A stretch of 64,000 nt of DNA. It comes from Rhodobacterales bacterium. Lineage in GTDB: Bacteria > Pseudomonadota > Alphaproteobacteria > Rhodobacterales > Rhodobacteraceae. The notes under the pieces were generated by a model. It had not been told where the DNA came from, did not search any database, and saw only the letters and a program-made list of their open reading frames with translations. The first letter of the stretch is position 1; every line of letters begins with the position of its first letter. Where the stretch lies: assembly GCA_026400355.1 (NCBI GenBank), contig JAPLPE010000024.1:1-64000 (forward strand), read 5' to 3'. Position numbers and translations under genes: made by a program. This document shows, one piece after another, positions 43,714 through 52,956 of this stretch.

Positions 43714-45051
43714 ATGTCCTACCGTTTCGCGATGATGAGTGCCGCAGTTGTGGCGTGTATTACTTTCATGTCGGTCCCGGCGTTTGCGCAGGATGTCGAC
43801 TTTGGTGATGACAGCGGCCAGTGGATCCGTGACGGCGAATGCGACGACCCCCGGTTCGAAGGCCCGGGCATGGCCAGCGTTCTGGATGCCGTCAACACGC
43901 TGGCCGACGCTTCGGATTGCCGGAAGGCGTTTCAGCAGGGCCGCATCATGCTGATCCCGGCCGACGCCCCGGGACAGGAACCCGCCAATTCCGGGCCCAC
44001 GACCGCAGGCGACATCGATTTCGGCACGGATTCAAGCCCCTGGACCTATGATGGCGAATGCGATGACCCCCGTTTCGAAGGCGAGGGCATGTCGGCGGCT
44101 CCGGTCGAGTCTGACATGCTGGCCGACGCCTCTGACTGCCGCGCGGCCTATGAGGCCGGGACGATCGCCCTTTCCGGTGAAGTACCGGTCGCGGCACCTG
44201 TGAACGGCAGCGATGCCGATACCGCGGGCACCGTGGACTTTGGTGATGACACGGCGGTCTGGGCCAATGACGGCGAATGCGACGACCCCCGCTTCGTCGG
44301 CGAAGGCATGTCGGCAGCACCTGTGGCCGCTGATGCCGGTCACGACGCGTCTGACTGCAAGGCGGCCCATGACGCGGGCACCGTCGCCCTTGCCGGGGAC
44401 GCACCCTTTGCCACGCCCGAAAACGGCAACGAAACGAATGCTGCAGACGCCATCGACTTTGGCGACGATACTGCGGTCTGGGCCAATGACGGCGAATGCG
44501 ACGATCCGCGTTTCCAAGGTGAAGGCATGTCGCCCGCACCTGTGGCCGAAGATATCGGGCATGATGCGACCGACTGCAGGACGCTTCTGGGCGCTGGCAT
44601 GATCTCGGTCATCGGGGGAACCCCGATGGTTCCACCGGCCGATGACACCCAAATGGCAGGCAACGTCGATTTCGGCGCGGACACTGGCGAATGGATCCTC
44701 GACGGCGAATGCGATGATCCCCGGTTCTCGGGTCAGGGCATGGCCGACTTTCTGGTCGATGACGATATCCGCGCCGATGCGACGGACTGCAAGAATCTCT
44801 ATGACGCCGGTCAGATCACCTTCAATGGCAACATGGGCGCACCTCTGGGCAATGACGCCACCAAGACACCGGCGGGCAATGTCGATTTCGGTGCAGACAC
44901 CGGCATGTGGACGAATGACGGCGAATGCGACGACCCCCGCTTTACCGGCGACGGCATGGCCAAAGTCCTGCAGGACGTGGACGTCATGGCCGACGCGACC
45001 GACTGCCGGGCGCTGTTCGAGGCCGGCCGTATCACGCTGTCGGGCGAATAA
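43714..45051 (+). CDS. Secreted protein of six Cys-paired 70-residue repeats
   Basis: A 445-residue protein with a signal peptide (residues 1-26, ending AFAQ), followed by six tandem repeats of about 70 residues that fill the rest. Each begins (V/I)DFGxD, has a Trp about six residues later, then the invariant DGECDDPRF, a GxGM motif, DA(S/T)DC and a hydrophobic finish, before a variable Pro/Ala/Asn-rich linker. Each repeat has exactly two cysteines (12 in total), which suggests one disulfide per repeat, and many Asp residues that could bind calcium. I recognise similar single motifs in uncharacterised proteobacterial proteins but no named function. It has a good GGAG site and a terminator after it. 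Confidence 0.85.
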   Translation: MSYRFAMMSAAVVACITFMSVPAFAQDVDFGDDSGQWIRDGECDDPRFEGPGMASVLDAVNTLADASDCRKAFQQGRIMLIPADAPGQEPANSGPTTAGDIDFGTDSSPWTYDGECDDPRFEGEGMSAAPVESDMLADASDCRAAYEAGTIALSGEVPVAAPVNGSDADTAGTVDFGDDTAVWANDGECDDPRFVGEGMSAAPVAADAGHDASDCKAAHDAGTVALAGDAPFATPENGNETNAADAIDFGDDTAVWANDGECDDPRFQGEGMSPAPVAEDIGHDATDCRTLLGAGMISVIGGTPMVPPADDTQMAGNVDFGADTGEWILDGECDDPRFSGQGMADFLVDDDIRADATDCKNLYDAGQITFNGNMGAPLGNDATKTPAGNVDFGADTGMWTNDGECDDPRFTGDGMAKVLQDVDVMADATDCRALFEAGRITLSGE

Positions 45052-45060
45052 GCCCGAAAT

Positions 45061-45084
45061 GGCGGCCCTCAGGCCGCCCTTTCG
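45061..45084 (+). terminator. Terminator after the six-repeat protein
   Basis: GGCGGCC (45061-45067) pairs with GGCCGCC (45072-45078), followed by CTTTCG. The T-run is short. Confidence 0.6.
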
Positions 45085-45097
45085 CCCCTGCCAAATG

Positions 45098-45131
45098 AAA
45101 AGGCCCGGTCCCCTGTGGGGGCCAGACCTTT
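45098..45131 (-). terminator. Terminator after trcR
   Basis: Read on the minus strand, an imperfect GC-rich hairpin (GGTCTGGCCCC against GGGGACCGGGCC around a CACA loop) is followed by TTTT. It lies 20 bp beyond the trcR stop. Confidence 0.5.
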
Positions 45132-45149
45132 ATCATGCAGCGGATGGGA

Positions 45150-45941
45150 TCAGCGGCGACGCGGCTGTTCGTCCTCGTCATCATCATGCCCGCCGGGCAG
45201 GTTAAAGAAGCTGTCCGCGTCACGGATATCGCGATGGTCTTCGTCCGCTTCCCGTTCCTCGACCAGGCCGCGCGGATCGTCGGTTTCAGCCATGTCGAAC
45301 ACTTCAAGCCCCGACATGCCCGAAGGGATGCGCGGTTCCGGCGCCATGCCAAGGCTCTGCTCTGTCGAGACGAGCTTGCGGCGTTCATCGTCAGTAATCA
45401 CGCCCCCTTCACGTGCCTTCTTGGCGTTGGCCTTCTGCACGGCCGAGTCGAGTTCCGACTGGCGGCAAAGGCCAAGGGCCACGGGATCGATCGGCTCGAT
45501 CGAACTGATGTTCCAGTGGGTGCGTTCACGGATGGCCTGAATGGTGGGCTTGGTCGTTCCGACCAACTTGGCGATCTGGCCGTCGGACAATTCCGGGTGG
45601 AACTTGACCAGCCACAGGATCGAAGCCGGGCGATCCTGCCGCTTGGACAGCGGGGTATAGCGCGGGCCGCGACGCTTTTCCTCGCCCACGGCGGCGGCGT
45701 TGAACTTGAGCTTGAGAGCGTGATGCGGATCAGCCTCGCCCTTGGCGATTTCGTCAGGGGTCAGCTGGTTGTTGGCGATGGGGTCGAAACCCTTCACCCC
45801 GGCAGCGACGTCGCCGTCGGCGATGCCCTGCACTTCAAGTTCATGCATGCCGACGAAATCGCCAATCTGCTTGAAGCTTAGCGTCGTGTTGTCCACCAGC
45901 CAGACGGCGGTGGCGCGGGCCATGATCGGTTTGTCAGCCAT
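45150..45941 (-). CDS. trcR: DUF1013 cell-cycle regulator TrcR
   Basis: A 263-residue protein typical of alphaproteobacterial DUF1013, annotated in some databases as cell cycle transcriptional regulator TrcR. It starts MADKPIMARATAVWLVDNTTLSFKQI (shown to TTLSF), a region predicted to fold as an HTH. It has a second HTH-like part, ELSDGQIAKLVGTTKPTIQAIRERTHWN, and ends in an acidic, Asp/Arg-rich tail. The ATG at 45939-45941 is chosen over upstream frames because it begins the conserved block. It is divergent from the RNase T2 gene. Confidence 0.9.
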   Translation of the reverse strand: MADKPIMARATAVWLVDNTTLSFKQIGDFVGMHELEVQGIADGDVAAGVKGFDPIANNQLTPDEIAKGEADPHHALKLKFNAAAVGEEKRRGPRYTPLSKRQDRPASILWLVKFHPELSDGQIAKLVGTTKPTIQAIRERTHWNISSIEPIDPVALGLCRQSELDSAVQKANAKKAREGGVITDDERRKLVSTEQSLGMAPEPRIPSGMSGLEVFDMAETDDPRGLVEEREADEDHRDIRDADSFFNLPGGHDDDEDEQPRRR

Positions 45942-46068
45942 GAGGGCACCTCTAGAAGCAATCCTTCCCCCGGCCCCCGTCAGGGGCGGACCGCTTGACG
46001 GCCCTCGTTCTCGTTTTCGGGGAACTAGGGCGGTATATAAGCGGGAGAACCCTGAAAGGAAAGACCCC

Positions 46069-46701
46069 ATGATCCGTGCGCTGCTGGCCCTGTTCCTGAT
46101 GTTTCCGGCCATCGCGAGGGCAGAAGATGTGGCGGGCGTATTCGACTATTACGTCCTGTCGCTATCATGGTCGCCGAACTGGTGCGCGCTGGAAGGCGAC
46201 GACCGGGCTTCGCCACAATGCGATGACGGCGCGGGCTTCGGCTGGGTCCTGCACGGCCTTTGGCCGCAGTATGACAACGGTTATCCACAGGATTGTCGCA
46301 CAGGATTTGCCACGCCCACGCGTCAGCAGACCGAAGGGATCGCAGATATCATGGGCACGTCGGGCCTCGCGTGGCATCAGTGGAACAAGCACGGGGTCTG
46401 TTCTGGCCTGTCGCCGTCGGGCTTTTTTGCACTGGCACGGCTCGCCTACGACCGAGTCGTGCGGCCAGATGTGTTTATGCGCCTGCCCGACGAGGTCGAG
46501 CTTCCTGCCTCTGTGGTCGAAGAGGCGTTCGTGAAAGAGAACCCGGGTCTGCGCCCAGACGGGATCACGGTGACCTGCAAGTCCGGCATGATACAAGAGG
46601 CCCGGATCTGCCTCACCCGCGATCTGGAATTCCGGCGCTGCGGGGCCGACGTGATTCGGGATTGCACGCTGGACGACGCACTGTTCGAACCCGTACGGTA
46701 G
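46069..46701 (+). CDS. Exported ribonuclease T2
   Basis: A 210-residue RNase T2. A signal peptide (ending AIARA) precedes the two catalytic segments: CAS I VLHGLWPQ (His62) and CAS II WHQWNKHGVC (His103, Lys107 region, His108). Several cysteines can form the family's disulfides (WCALE, SPQC, DCRTGF, VCSG, VTCKSG, RICLTR, RRCG, RDCTL). It degrades RNA in the periplasm to 3'-phosphate or cyclic phosphate products. The ATG at 46069 follows GAAAGGAAAG, and a TATATAA tract lies about 35 bp upstream. Confidence 0.93.
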   Translation: MIRALLALFLMFPAIARAEDVAGVFDYYVLSLSWSPNWCALEGDDRASPQCDDGAGFGWVLHGLWPQYDNGYPQDCRTGFATPTRQQTEGIADIMGTSGLAWHQWNKHGVCSGLSPSGFFALARLAYDRVVRPDVFMRLPDEVELPASVVEEAFVKENPGLRPDGITVTCKSGMIQEARICLTRDLEFRRCGADVIRDCTLDDALFEPVR

Positions 46702-46703
46702 GG

Positions 46704-48352
46704 TCAGGGTGGGCGAGACATGCGCACCCTACGCACTGATTGCCTGTCGTCTTCCTGGCTGATGGCGGCGGCTTTCACATCATCGTCGATGAACGGGGCG
46801 TACTTGCCGAAGTTGTCGGCAAACATCCCCACCAGTTTCTGCGCCGCCCGGTCATAGGCCAGCGGATCGGCCCAGGTGCTGCGCGGGTCAAGCAGGCCGG
46901 TATCCACACCGGCGACGGCCAGCGGCACATCAAAGCCGAAAAATCCATCCTTGCGGAACGCACCTTCAACCAGCGTTCCGTCCAGCGCCGTCGACAACAG
47001 TGCGCGTGTGCTCGCAATTGGCATCCGCTTGCCCGTGCCATACCCGCCCCCGGTCCAGCCCGTATTGACGAGCCAGCAAGTCGCACCGTGGCGGGCGATC
47101 TTGTCCTGCAACAGGCGGCCATAAACTTCGGACCGACGCGGCATGAACGGCCCGCCAAAGCAGGTGGAGAAGGTCGGCTCGGGCTCGGTCACGCCGCGTT
47201 CGGTGCCGGCGACCTTGGAGGTAAAGCCTGACAGGAAATGGTACATGGCCTGCGCAGGTGTCAGTCGGGCGATGGGGGGCAGGACGCCAAAGGCATCGCA
47301 GGTCAGCATGATGATGTTCTTGGGATGCCCGGCAAGCCCAGTTACCGACGCGTTCGAAATCGCATCCAGCGGATAGGCGCAGCGTGCATTGGCCGTATGC
47401 TGCGAGTCGGCAAAGTCGAGTTCCTTGGTCTCGGGTTGGTGGACCATGTTCTCGATCACGGTGCCGAACCGGCTCGTCGTCGCGAAGATCTCGGGTTCGG
47501 CCGAAGCACTCAGGTTGATGGTCTTGGCATAGCAGCCACCCTCGAAGTTGAAGATGCCTCGGTCCGACCAGCCATGTTCGTCATCCCCGATCAGGATGCG
47601 GGACGGGTCCGAAGACAGGGTAGTCTTGCCGGTACCCGACAGGCCAAAGAAGATCGCGGTATCCACCGGATTGCCCGGCGCGTGGTTTGCCGAACAGTGC
47701 ATCGGCATGACGCCCCTTTCCGGCAGAAGGTAGTTCAGCAGCGTGAACACCGCCTTCTTGTTCTCGCCCGCATAGGCGGTGCCGCCGATCAGCACCAGCT
47801 TTTCGTCAAAGTTGATGGCGATGACCGTTTCTGTCCGGCAGCCGTGCCGTGCAGGATCAGCGGTAAAGCTCGGGCAGTTGACGATGGTGAAATCGGGCCG
47901 GAAGTCATCAAGCTCGGCCCGGTCGGGCGGCGCAGCAGATGGCGCATGAACAACCCGTGCCAGGCCAGTTCCGTCACGACCCGCACATCAAGCCGGTGCG
48001 CGGGGTCGGCTCCGGCGAACAGGTTCTGCACATGGGCCGTGCGGCCCTTGAGATGGGCAAACATGTCGGTCTTGAGGCTGCCAAAGCCTTCGGGCGTCAT
48101 CGGCGCGTTGTTGTCCCACCAGACATGCGCCTCGACCGAGGGCGTGCGGACCACGTGCTTGTCCTTGGGAGAGCGTCCCGTGAACTTGCCCGTGTTGACC
48201 AGAAGCGTGCCGCCAAGGCCCAACTCGCCCTCTCCGCCGGTCAGGGCGTGGTTCATCAGATCGGGTTCGAGGAGGTTGTAGTACACATGGGCTACGCCCT
48301 TGATGCCTTGGCTGGCCAGTGTGATGGCCGGATTGACGCGTCCGTGATCCAT
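46704..48352 (-). pseudogene. pckA: Phosphoenolpyruvate carboxykinase (ATP), split by a frameshift
   Basis: The two frames together cover a whole PckA, which makes PEP from oxaloacetate with ATP at the gateway to gluconeogenesis. The N-terminal frame (48352 down to about 47924) has [14 protein letters not shown] and [16 protein letters not shown]. The C-terminal frame carries [14 protein letters not shown], the kinase P-loop [18 protein letters not shown] and [12 protein letters not shown]. At the codons after RRP (about 47922-47926) one base is missing. Restoring it gives the expected DRAELDDF and then VNCPSF in frame. The C-terminus runs about 17 residues past the usual AAAIS end. One lesion in an otherwise perfect gene could be an assembly error. 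Divergent from chvI. Confidence 0.9.
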
Positions 48353-48668
48353 TGCTTCTCACCTCGTTTGGCCTCGATCTGGGGCTGCTGAGGATCACTT
48401 AACGCAGGCGAATCTGGCATGAACAGGGTCAAATTTTCGTGTTAGCGCAACCACTTGGCTGTTAGCGCAACCAAGTTGCGCTAAAATGACCGATGGGTTC
48501 GAAGTGACCTAATGTGATGCCTTTTAGCCATTCCTTATGACATTTCTGCCGAGATGGACACGAGACCGGAGGTGATTCGCAGTTTGCGATTGATTCAATG
48601 AAGCAAAAAAGGGAATAGATGGTGAAAAAGCAGACAATAAGAAACCACGAGCAGTAAGGGGAAGACCC
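48353..48668. other. pckA–chvI divergent control region
   Basis: A 316-bp region between divergent starts with no gene. It contains the repeated operator at 48440-48484 (listed separately), about 90-110 bp from the pckA start. An AT-rich stretch (48595-48660) with AAGGGG lies before chvI and must hold its promoter and ribosome site. Confidence 0.7.
48440..48484. promoter_or_regulatory. Three-half-site operator upstream of pckA
   Basis: TGTTAGCGCAACCA occurs at 48440-48453 and again at 48460-48473, exactly 20 bp (two turns) apart. The second copy also forms an inverted repeat with the following bases: TTAGCGCAAC (48462-48471), a 3-bp spacer, then GTTGCGCTAA (48475-48484). The TTAGCGC core resembles LacI-family operators. 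From memory, CceR, a LacI-type central-carbon regulator of Rhodobacter sphaeroides, recognises a TTAGCGCTAA-like palindrome; I have not verified that match. Confidence 0.7.
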
Positions 48669-49370
48669 ATGTCGAAAATCGCCCTTGTGGACGATGACAG
48701 AAATATTCTGGTGTCCGTCTCGATGACTCTCGAAGCCGAAGGATTCGAGGTTGATACCTACAACGATGGCCAGTCTGCTTTGGATGCGTTCAACAAACGC
48801 ATGCCGGACATGGCCGTTCTTGACATCAAGATGCCGCGCATGGACGGGATGGAGTTGCTCCAGCGGCTGCGCCAGAAAACGTCGATGCCCGTTATCTTCC
48901 TCACCTCAAAGGATGATGAGATCGACGAAGTTCTTGGTCTGCGGATGGGTGCCGACGACTATGTGAAGAAGCCCTTCTCGCAGCGTCTTCTGGTCGAACG
49001 CATCCGGGCGCTGCTGCGTCGGCAGGACGCGATCTCGGGCGAGGTGATTGAGCCGACCGAGGAAAACAAGGTCATGACACGGGGCAACCTGTCGATGGAC
49101 CCACTGCGCCATGCCGTAAAGTGGAAGGGCCGCGACGTATCCCTGACCGTGACCGAGTTCCTTCTGCTGCAGGCGCTGGCCCAGCGGCCCGGCTTCGTCA
49201 AATCGCGCGATCAGCTGATGGACGTGGCCTATGACGATCAGGTCTATGTCGACGATCGCACGATTGACAGCCATATCAAGCGGTTGCGAAAGAAGATGCG
49301 TCAGGCTGACGACGATTTCTCGGCGATCGAGACGCTTTACGGGATCGGCTATCGCTACAACGAAGAGTAA
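48669..49370 (+). CDS. chvI: Response regulator ChvI (OmpR family)
   Basis: A 233-residue regulator. The receiver domain has Asp9, the phospho-acceptor Asp52 in [11 protein letters not shown], and Lys in the KKPFSQR segment. The OmpR-type winged helix occupies the C-terminal half ([44 protein letters not shown]). Paired with ChvG, it controls envelope, acid and symbiosis- or virulence-related genes in alphaproteobacteria. It is the first gene of a run that continues through chvG to HPr. Confidence 0.95.
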   Translation: MSKIALVDDDRNILVSVSMTLEAEGFEVDTYNDGQSALDAFNKRMPDMAVLDIKMPRMDGMELLQRLRQKTSMPVIFLTSKDDEIDEVLGLRMGADDYVKKPFSQRLLVERIRALLRRQDAISGEVIEPTEENKVMTRGNLSMDPLRHAVKWKGRDVSLTVTEFLLLQALAQRPGFVKSRDQLMDVAYDDQVYVDDRTIDSHIKRLRKKMRQADDDFSAIETLYGIGYRYNEE

Positions 49371-49373
49371 GCA

Positions 49374-51155
49374 ATGACCGCCGCACCCAAGATCGACGTG
49401 CGTGACCTCAACTCGGTCCGGCGGGCGGCGAAGGAATTCGTCAGGCTGGACTACGCCAAGACCGGCCACGTCAAACGGGCCGGCGGCGACGTTCTAATCG
49501 GAGATGACTGGGTCTCGCCCGACGGGCTGGCCGAAACGGATCTGGTAGACAGCCGGCGCAAGCGCGGGCTGATCAACCTCAACCGGTCGCCGCTGGCCCG
49601 CAAGATCATCACCTTCAACCTGATCGCGCTCATCATCCTTGTGGCCGGGATGCTTTACCTTACCCCGTCGCAGGACAATCTCGCCTTTCAGCGGGCAAGC
49701 GGATTGGTCAGCGAGGCGGAACTGATCGCCGACGTGTTCGAAGCGCAGATGCCCGCCAGCGTGCCGGTTAACCTTGTCACCGGAGACGGAATCGACGTTG
49801 CCGCCACTATGGACGGCCTTGACCTGCGCGGCGGGATCGAAGTGTTCCTGTTCGATCCATCCGGCAATATGGTTGGATCAGCCAAGGCACAGGAAACTGA
49901 GCTTCCTGCCGGACTGAATCGCGATGCGAATGGCACGATCATCACGGATTTCCTGAACGCGATCTGGGACAGGCTGGCTGCCCTGACCTCGGGCGGCGCA
50001 GCAGAGATGGAGCCGGCACAGGCCGCCGACACTGCAGCGCTGCTGGTCGCCCGTGCAAACGCTGAAGGCACAGTCATCGACACAGGCGAAGATATGCTCG
50101 GCGGCAAGGTCTTTGCCGTGGCGACGCCGGTCATGCACAACGGGCAGGCCGTGGGCGTTCTGGCCGTGACGAGTGCGGCGGGCGAGATCAACGCGCTGGT
50201 CCGGCAAGAGCGGGAGAGGGTCCTTCAGATGTTCGTCGTGGGGATTCTGGTCTCCATCGGCCTCAGCCTTGTGCTCGCATCAACCATCGCGAACCCGATT
50301 GCCGATCTTGCGGCGGCTGCCGAACTGGGCCGCGACAAGAACGCGCGCAAGATGTCCCCCGGACGAATCCGCATCCCTGACCTCACGGCGCGGCCTGACG
50401 AAATCGGACGGCTGTCGGCAGCGCTACGCGGCATGGTGGCCGCGCTTTACGAACGCATCGAGGGCAACGAACAGTTTGCCGCCGATGTCGCGCACGAGAT
50501 CAAGAACCCACTCGCCTCTCTCCGCTCTGCCGTGGGCACCATGCGGATCGCAAAGCGCGAAGATCAGCGGGAACGGATGCTCGACGTGATCGAACATGAT
50601 GTTCGCCGCCTTGACCGACTGGTCAGCGATATTGCCAATGCGTCGCGCCTTGACAGCGAGTTGGTGAAAGAGGCCGAAAGCCCGTTCGACTTGCTCAAGA
50701 TGCTGACCAACCTGAACGAATTCCTGGCCAAGGAAGCCCATGGCAAAGGCATCGACTATATCGCAGACCTGCCTGCGCAGCCGATCATCATTCACGGGCT
50801 CGAAGGCCGGTTGGCGCAGGTTTTCGTGAACCTGATCACCAATGCAATTTCCTTCTGCGAAGATGGCGACGCGATACGCATCTGGGCGCGCAAGCGGGAA
50901 AACCGGGTACTTGTGGTGGTCGAGGATACCGGCCCGGGCATTCCCGAGAACGCGCTGACGAAGATCTTCCAGCGTTTCTATTCCGAACGGCCCGCCGGGC
51001 AGTTCGGGAACAACTCGGGCCTTGGCCTTGCGATTTCCAAACAGATCGTCGAGGCGCATGGCGGAGTGATCTGGGCCGAAAACATCCGCCCGACCGAGGC
51101 TGACGCGACGTCGGACCCGCTGGGCGCGCGGTTCGTCGTGGGTCTGCCGGTCTGA
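49374..51155 (+). CDS. chvG: Sensor histidine kinase ChvG
   Basis: A 593-residue kinase. It has a cytoplasmic N-terminus, transmembrane helix 1 at about residues 80-100 (IITFNLIALIILVAGMLYL), a periplasmic stimulus-sensing domain to about 280, and helix 2 (MFVVGILVSIGLSLVLAST). A HAMP-like linker leads to the H-box AADVAHEIKNPLASLRS, with His374 as phospho-acceptor, and an ATPase domain with VNLITNAISF, EDTGPGIPE and NNSGLGLAISKQIVE. It starts 4 bp after the chvI stop. In rhizobia ExoR restrains this kinase; no exoR is in view. Confidence 0.95.
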   Translation: MTAAPKIDVRDLNSVRRAAKEFVRLDYAKTGHVKRAGGDVLIGDDWVSPDGLAETDLVDSRRKRGLINLNRSPLARKIITFNLIALIILVAGMLYLTPSQDNLAFQRASGLVSEAELIADVFEAQMPASVPVNLVTGDGIDVAATMDGLDLRGGIEVFLFDPSGNMVGSAKAQETELPAGLNRDANGTIITDFLNAIWDRLAALTSGGAAEMEPAQAADTAALLVARANAEGTVIDTGEDMLGGKVFAVATPVMHNGQAVGVLAVTSAAGEINALVRQERERVLQMFVVGILVSIGLSLVLASTIANPIADLAAAAELGRDKNARKMSPGRIRIPDLTARPDEIGRLSAALRGMVAALYERIEGNEQFAADVAHEIKNPLASLRSAVGTMRIAKREDQRERMLDVIEHDVRRLDRLVSDIANASRLDSELVKEAESPFDLLKMLTNLNEFLAKEAHGKGIDYIADLPAQPIIIHGLEGRLAQVFVNLITNAISFCEDGDAIRIWARKRENRVLVVVEDTGPGIPENALTKIFQRFYSERPAGQFGNNSGLGLAISKQIVEAHGGVIWAENIRPTEADATSDPLGARFVVGLPV

Positions 51156-51173
51156 CAAGGTTGAGCGCGGCTG

Positions 51174-51596
51174 ATGGACGCGCTCAACCTGCATTCCACA
51201 ACTGTCTCGCTTGCTGGCCGGGCGGTACTCATTACGGGAGCATCCGGAACCGGTAAATCGGCGCTGGGGCTGACCCTCTTGGCCTGGGGCTGTGATCTGG
51301 TGGCGGACGACCGGACCGAAGTGGTGCGCGACGGTGCAATGCTGCTCGCACGTTGCCCTGCGGCCATCGGTGGGCTGATCGAGGCGCGGGGCGTGGGACT
51401 GCTGCGGGCACGGTCGGTGCCCGAGGCGCGGATCGTCCTTGCCGTCGACATGGACGTGACCGAAACCGAACGGATGCCGCCCCTGCGCCACAGGCGCTGG
51501 CTCGATTGTGACATCCCCCTTCTTCACAAGGTCGAAAGTAGGTATTTCGCTGCAGCAATACTGCAATACCTGAAGGCGGGAGAGAGGTTGCCATGA
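51174..51596 (+). CDS. hprK: HPr kinase/phosphorylase, short alphaproteobacterial form
   Basis: A 140-residue protein corresponding only to the C-terminal catalytic domain of HprK. Walker A is GASGTGKS (residues 22-29), then LVADDRTEV and [10 protein letters not shown], the HprK signature region (EIRGLGI-like). The usual N-terminal domain of about 130 residues is absent, as in other alphaproteobacteria. It phosphorylates HPr on a serine (Ser47 of the HPr gene below). The stop overlaps the rapZ start (ATGA). Confidence 0.92.
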   Translation: MDALNLHSTTVSLAGRAVLITGASGTGKSALGLTLLAWGCDLVADDRTEVVRDGAMLLARCPAAIGGLIEARGVGLLRARSVPEARIVLAVDMDVTETERMPPLRHRRWLDCDIPLLHKVESRYFAAAILQYLKAGERLP

Positions 51597-52546
51597 CCAC
51601 GTCCGACCTGCGCCTGATCCAGCCTCCGCATCGTTCCGATGCGGAGGAAAGGATCGTGCTAGTCACCGGGCCTTCGGGTGCCGGGCGGTCCACGGCGATC
51701 AACGCGCTCGAGGATCTGGGCTGGGAGGTGATCGAGAACATCCCCCTGTCGCTTCTCCCCCGACTTATCGACGGCCCGCCCCTGTCGCGCCCGCTGGCGC
51801 TGGGCATCGACGTGCGGAACCGGGATTTCGGAACCGATGCGCTGATAGAGGCGATCGACCGGCTGGTCGCGCGGCCCGATATCGCGGAACAGGTGCTCTA
51901 TCTGGATTGCAGCGAGGATGAGCTTGTCCGCCGCTACTCCGAAACCCGGCGCCGCCACCCTCTGGCCCCGGCGGACAGCCCGCTGACGGGTATCCAGCGC
52001 GAACGGGAACTGCTGATCCCGATCCGTGCACGGGCAGATATTCTGATCGATTCGACGGGCATGAGCCCACATGATCTGCGGGCAGAGGTGGAGGCCTGGT
52101 TTGCCCCCGGTGAAGGCCGGATGCTGGGCATCACGATACAGTCGTTCAGCTACAAGCGCGGTCTGCCCCGGGGGCTCGACATGGTGTTCGACTGCCGGTT
52201 CCTGCGCAACCCGCACTGGGACGCGTCACTCCGCCAAAAGGACGGGCGTGATGCAACCGTCGAAACCTTCATCGCGGCAGACCCCCAGTTTCAGCCCTTC
52301 TTTGACAAAGTCCATGATCTGGTAGGTTTCCTGTTGCCCGCCTTCCGGGCCGAGGGCAAATCGCACCTTTCCATCGGTTTTGGATGTACCGGAGGGCAAC
52401 ACCGTTCCGTCGCGATGACAGAGAGGCTTGCCAAGGCCCTTGCAGAGGAGGGGTGGCAAGTATCTAAACGGCACCGAGAACTTGAGCGGCGGGCCGAAGC
52501 AGAGACTAGGGCGACGGATTTGGCCAGACAGGGACGAGACGCTTGA
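51593..52546 (+). CDS. rapZ: RNase adapter protein RapZ
   Basis: A 317-residue nucleotide-binding protein. It has P-loop [11 protein letters not shown] (about residues 24-34), [38 protein letters not shown] (visible as [20 protein letters not shown]), [19 protein letters not shown] and C-terminal [13 protein letters not shown], diagnostic for RapZ. In E. coli it directs RNase E to the sRNA GlmZ and senses GlcN6P; the role in alphaproteobacteria is less clear. It sits in the conserved hprK–rapZ–EIIA–HPr string. Confidence 0.95.
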   Translation: MTTSDLRLIQPPHRSDAEERIVLVTGPSGAGRSTAINALEDLGWEVIENIPLSLLPRLIDGPPLSRPLALGIDVRNRDFGTDALIEAIDRLVARPDIAEQVLYLDCSEDELVRRYSETRRRHPLAPADSPLTGIQRERELLIPIRARADILIDSTGMSPHDLRAEVEAWFAPGEGRMLGITIQSFSYKRGLPRGLDMVFDCRFLRNPHWDASLRQKDGRDATVETFIAADPQFQPFFDKVHDLVGFLLPAFRAEGKSHLSIGFGCTGGQHRSVAMTERLAKALAEEGWQVSKRHRELERRAEAETRATDLARQGRDA

Positions 52547-52956
52547 TCGGCATCGTGATCGTGGCACATGGCGGGCTGGCGCGGGAATATCTCGCGGCTG
52601 TGGAACATGTGGTGGGACGGCAGAACGGGGTGGTGGCAATTGCCATCAATCCCGACGATGACCGTTCGGGCAAACAGGCCGAGATCTGTGCGGCGGCGGA
52701 TTCCGTGGACGTCGGACAGGGCGTGGTCCTTGTGACCGACATGTTCGGCGGATCGCCGTCGAACCTGAGCCTGCGGGCCTGCAGCCCGGCGAACCGGCGC
52801 ATCCTCTACGGGGCAAATCTGCCTCTGCTCATCAAGCTCGCCAAGTCGCGGAACAAACCACTCGACGTGGCGGTGACGGCGGCCAAGAACGCCGGGCGCA
52901 AATACATCGACAGCCAGATCGTGGGTGATGATCTGGGGATCAACTGGGCCTCGTGA
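52543..52956 (+). CDS. PTS EIIA component, mannose family
   Basis: A 137-residue EIIA of the mannose type, with the phospho-His motif IVAHGGLA (His9), then [12 protein letters not shown]. It has no sugar permease partner here, so it works as a regulatory acceptor in the PTS-Ntr-like chain (from HPr). The start is TTG at 52543, overlapping the rapZ stop; no better codon precedes it. Confidence 0.9.
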   Translation: MIGIVIVAHGGLAREYLAAVEHVVGRQNGVVAIAINPDDDRSGKQAEICAAADSVDVGQGVVLVTDMFGGSPSNLSLRACSPANRRILYGANLPLLIKLAKSRNKPLDVAVTAAKNAGRKYIDSQIVGDDLGINWAS

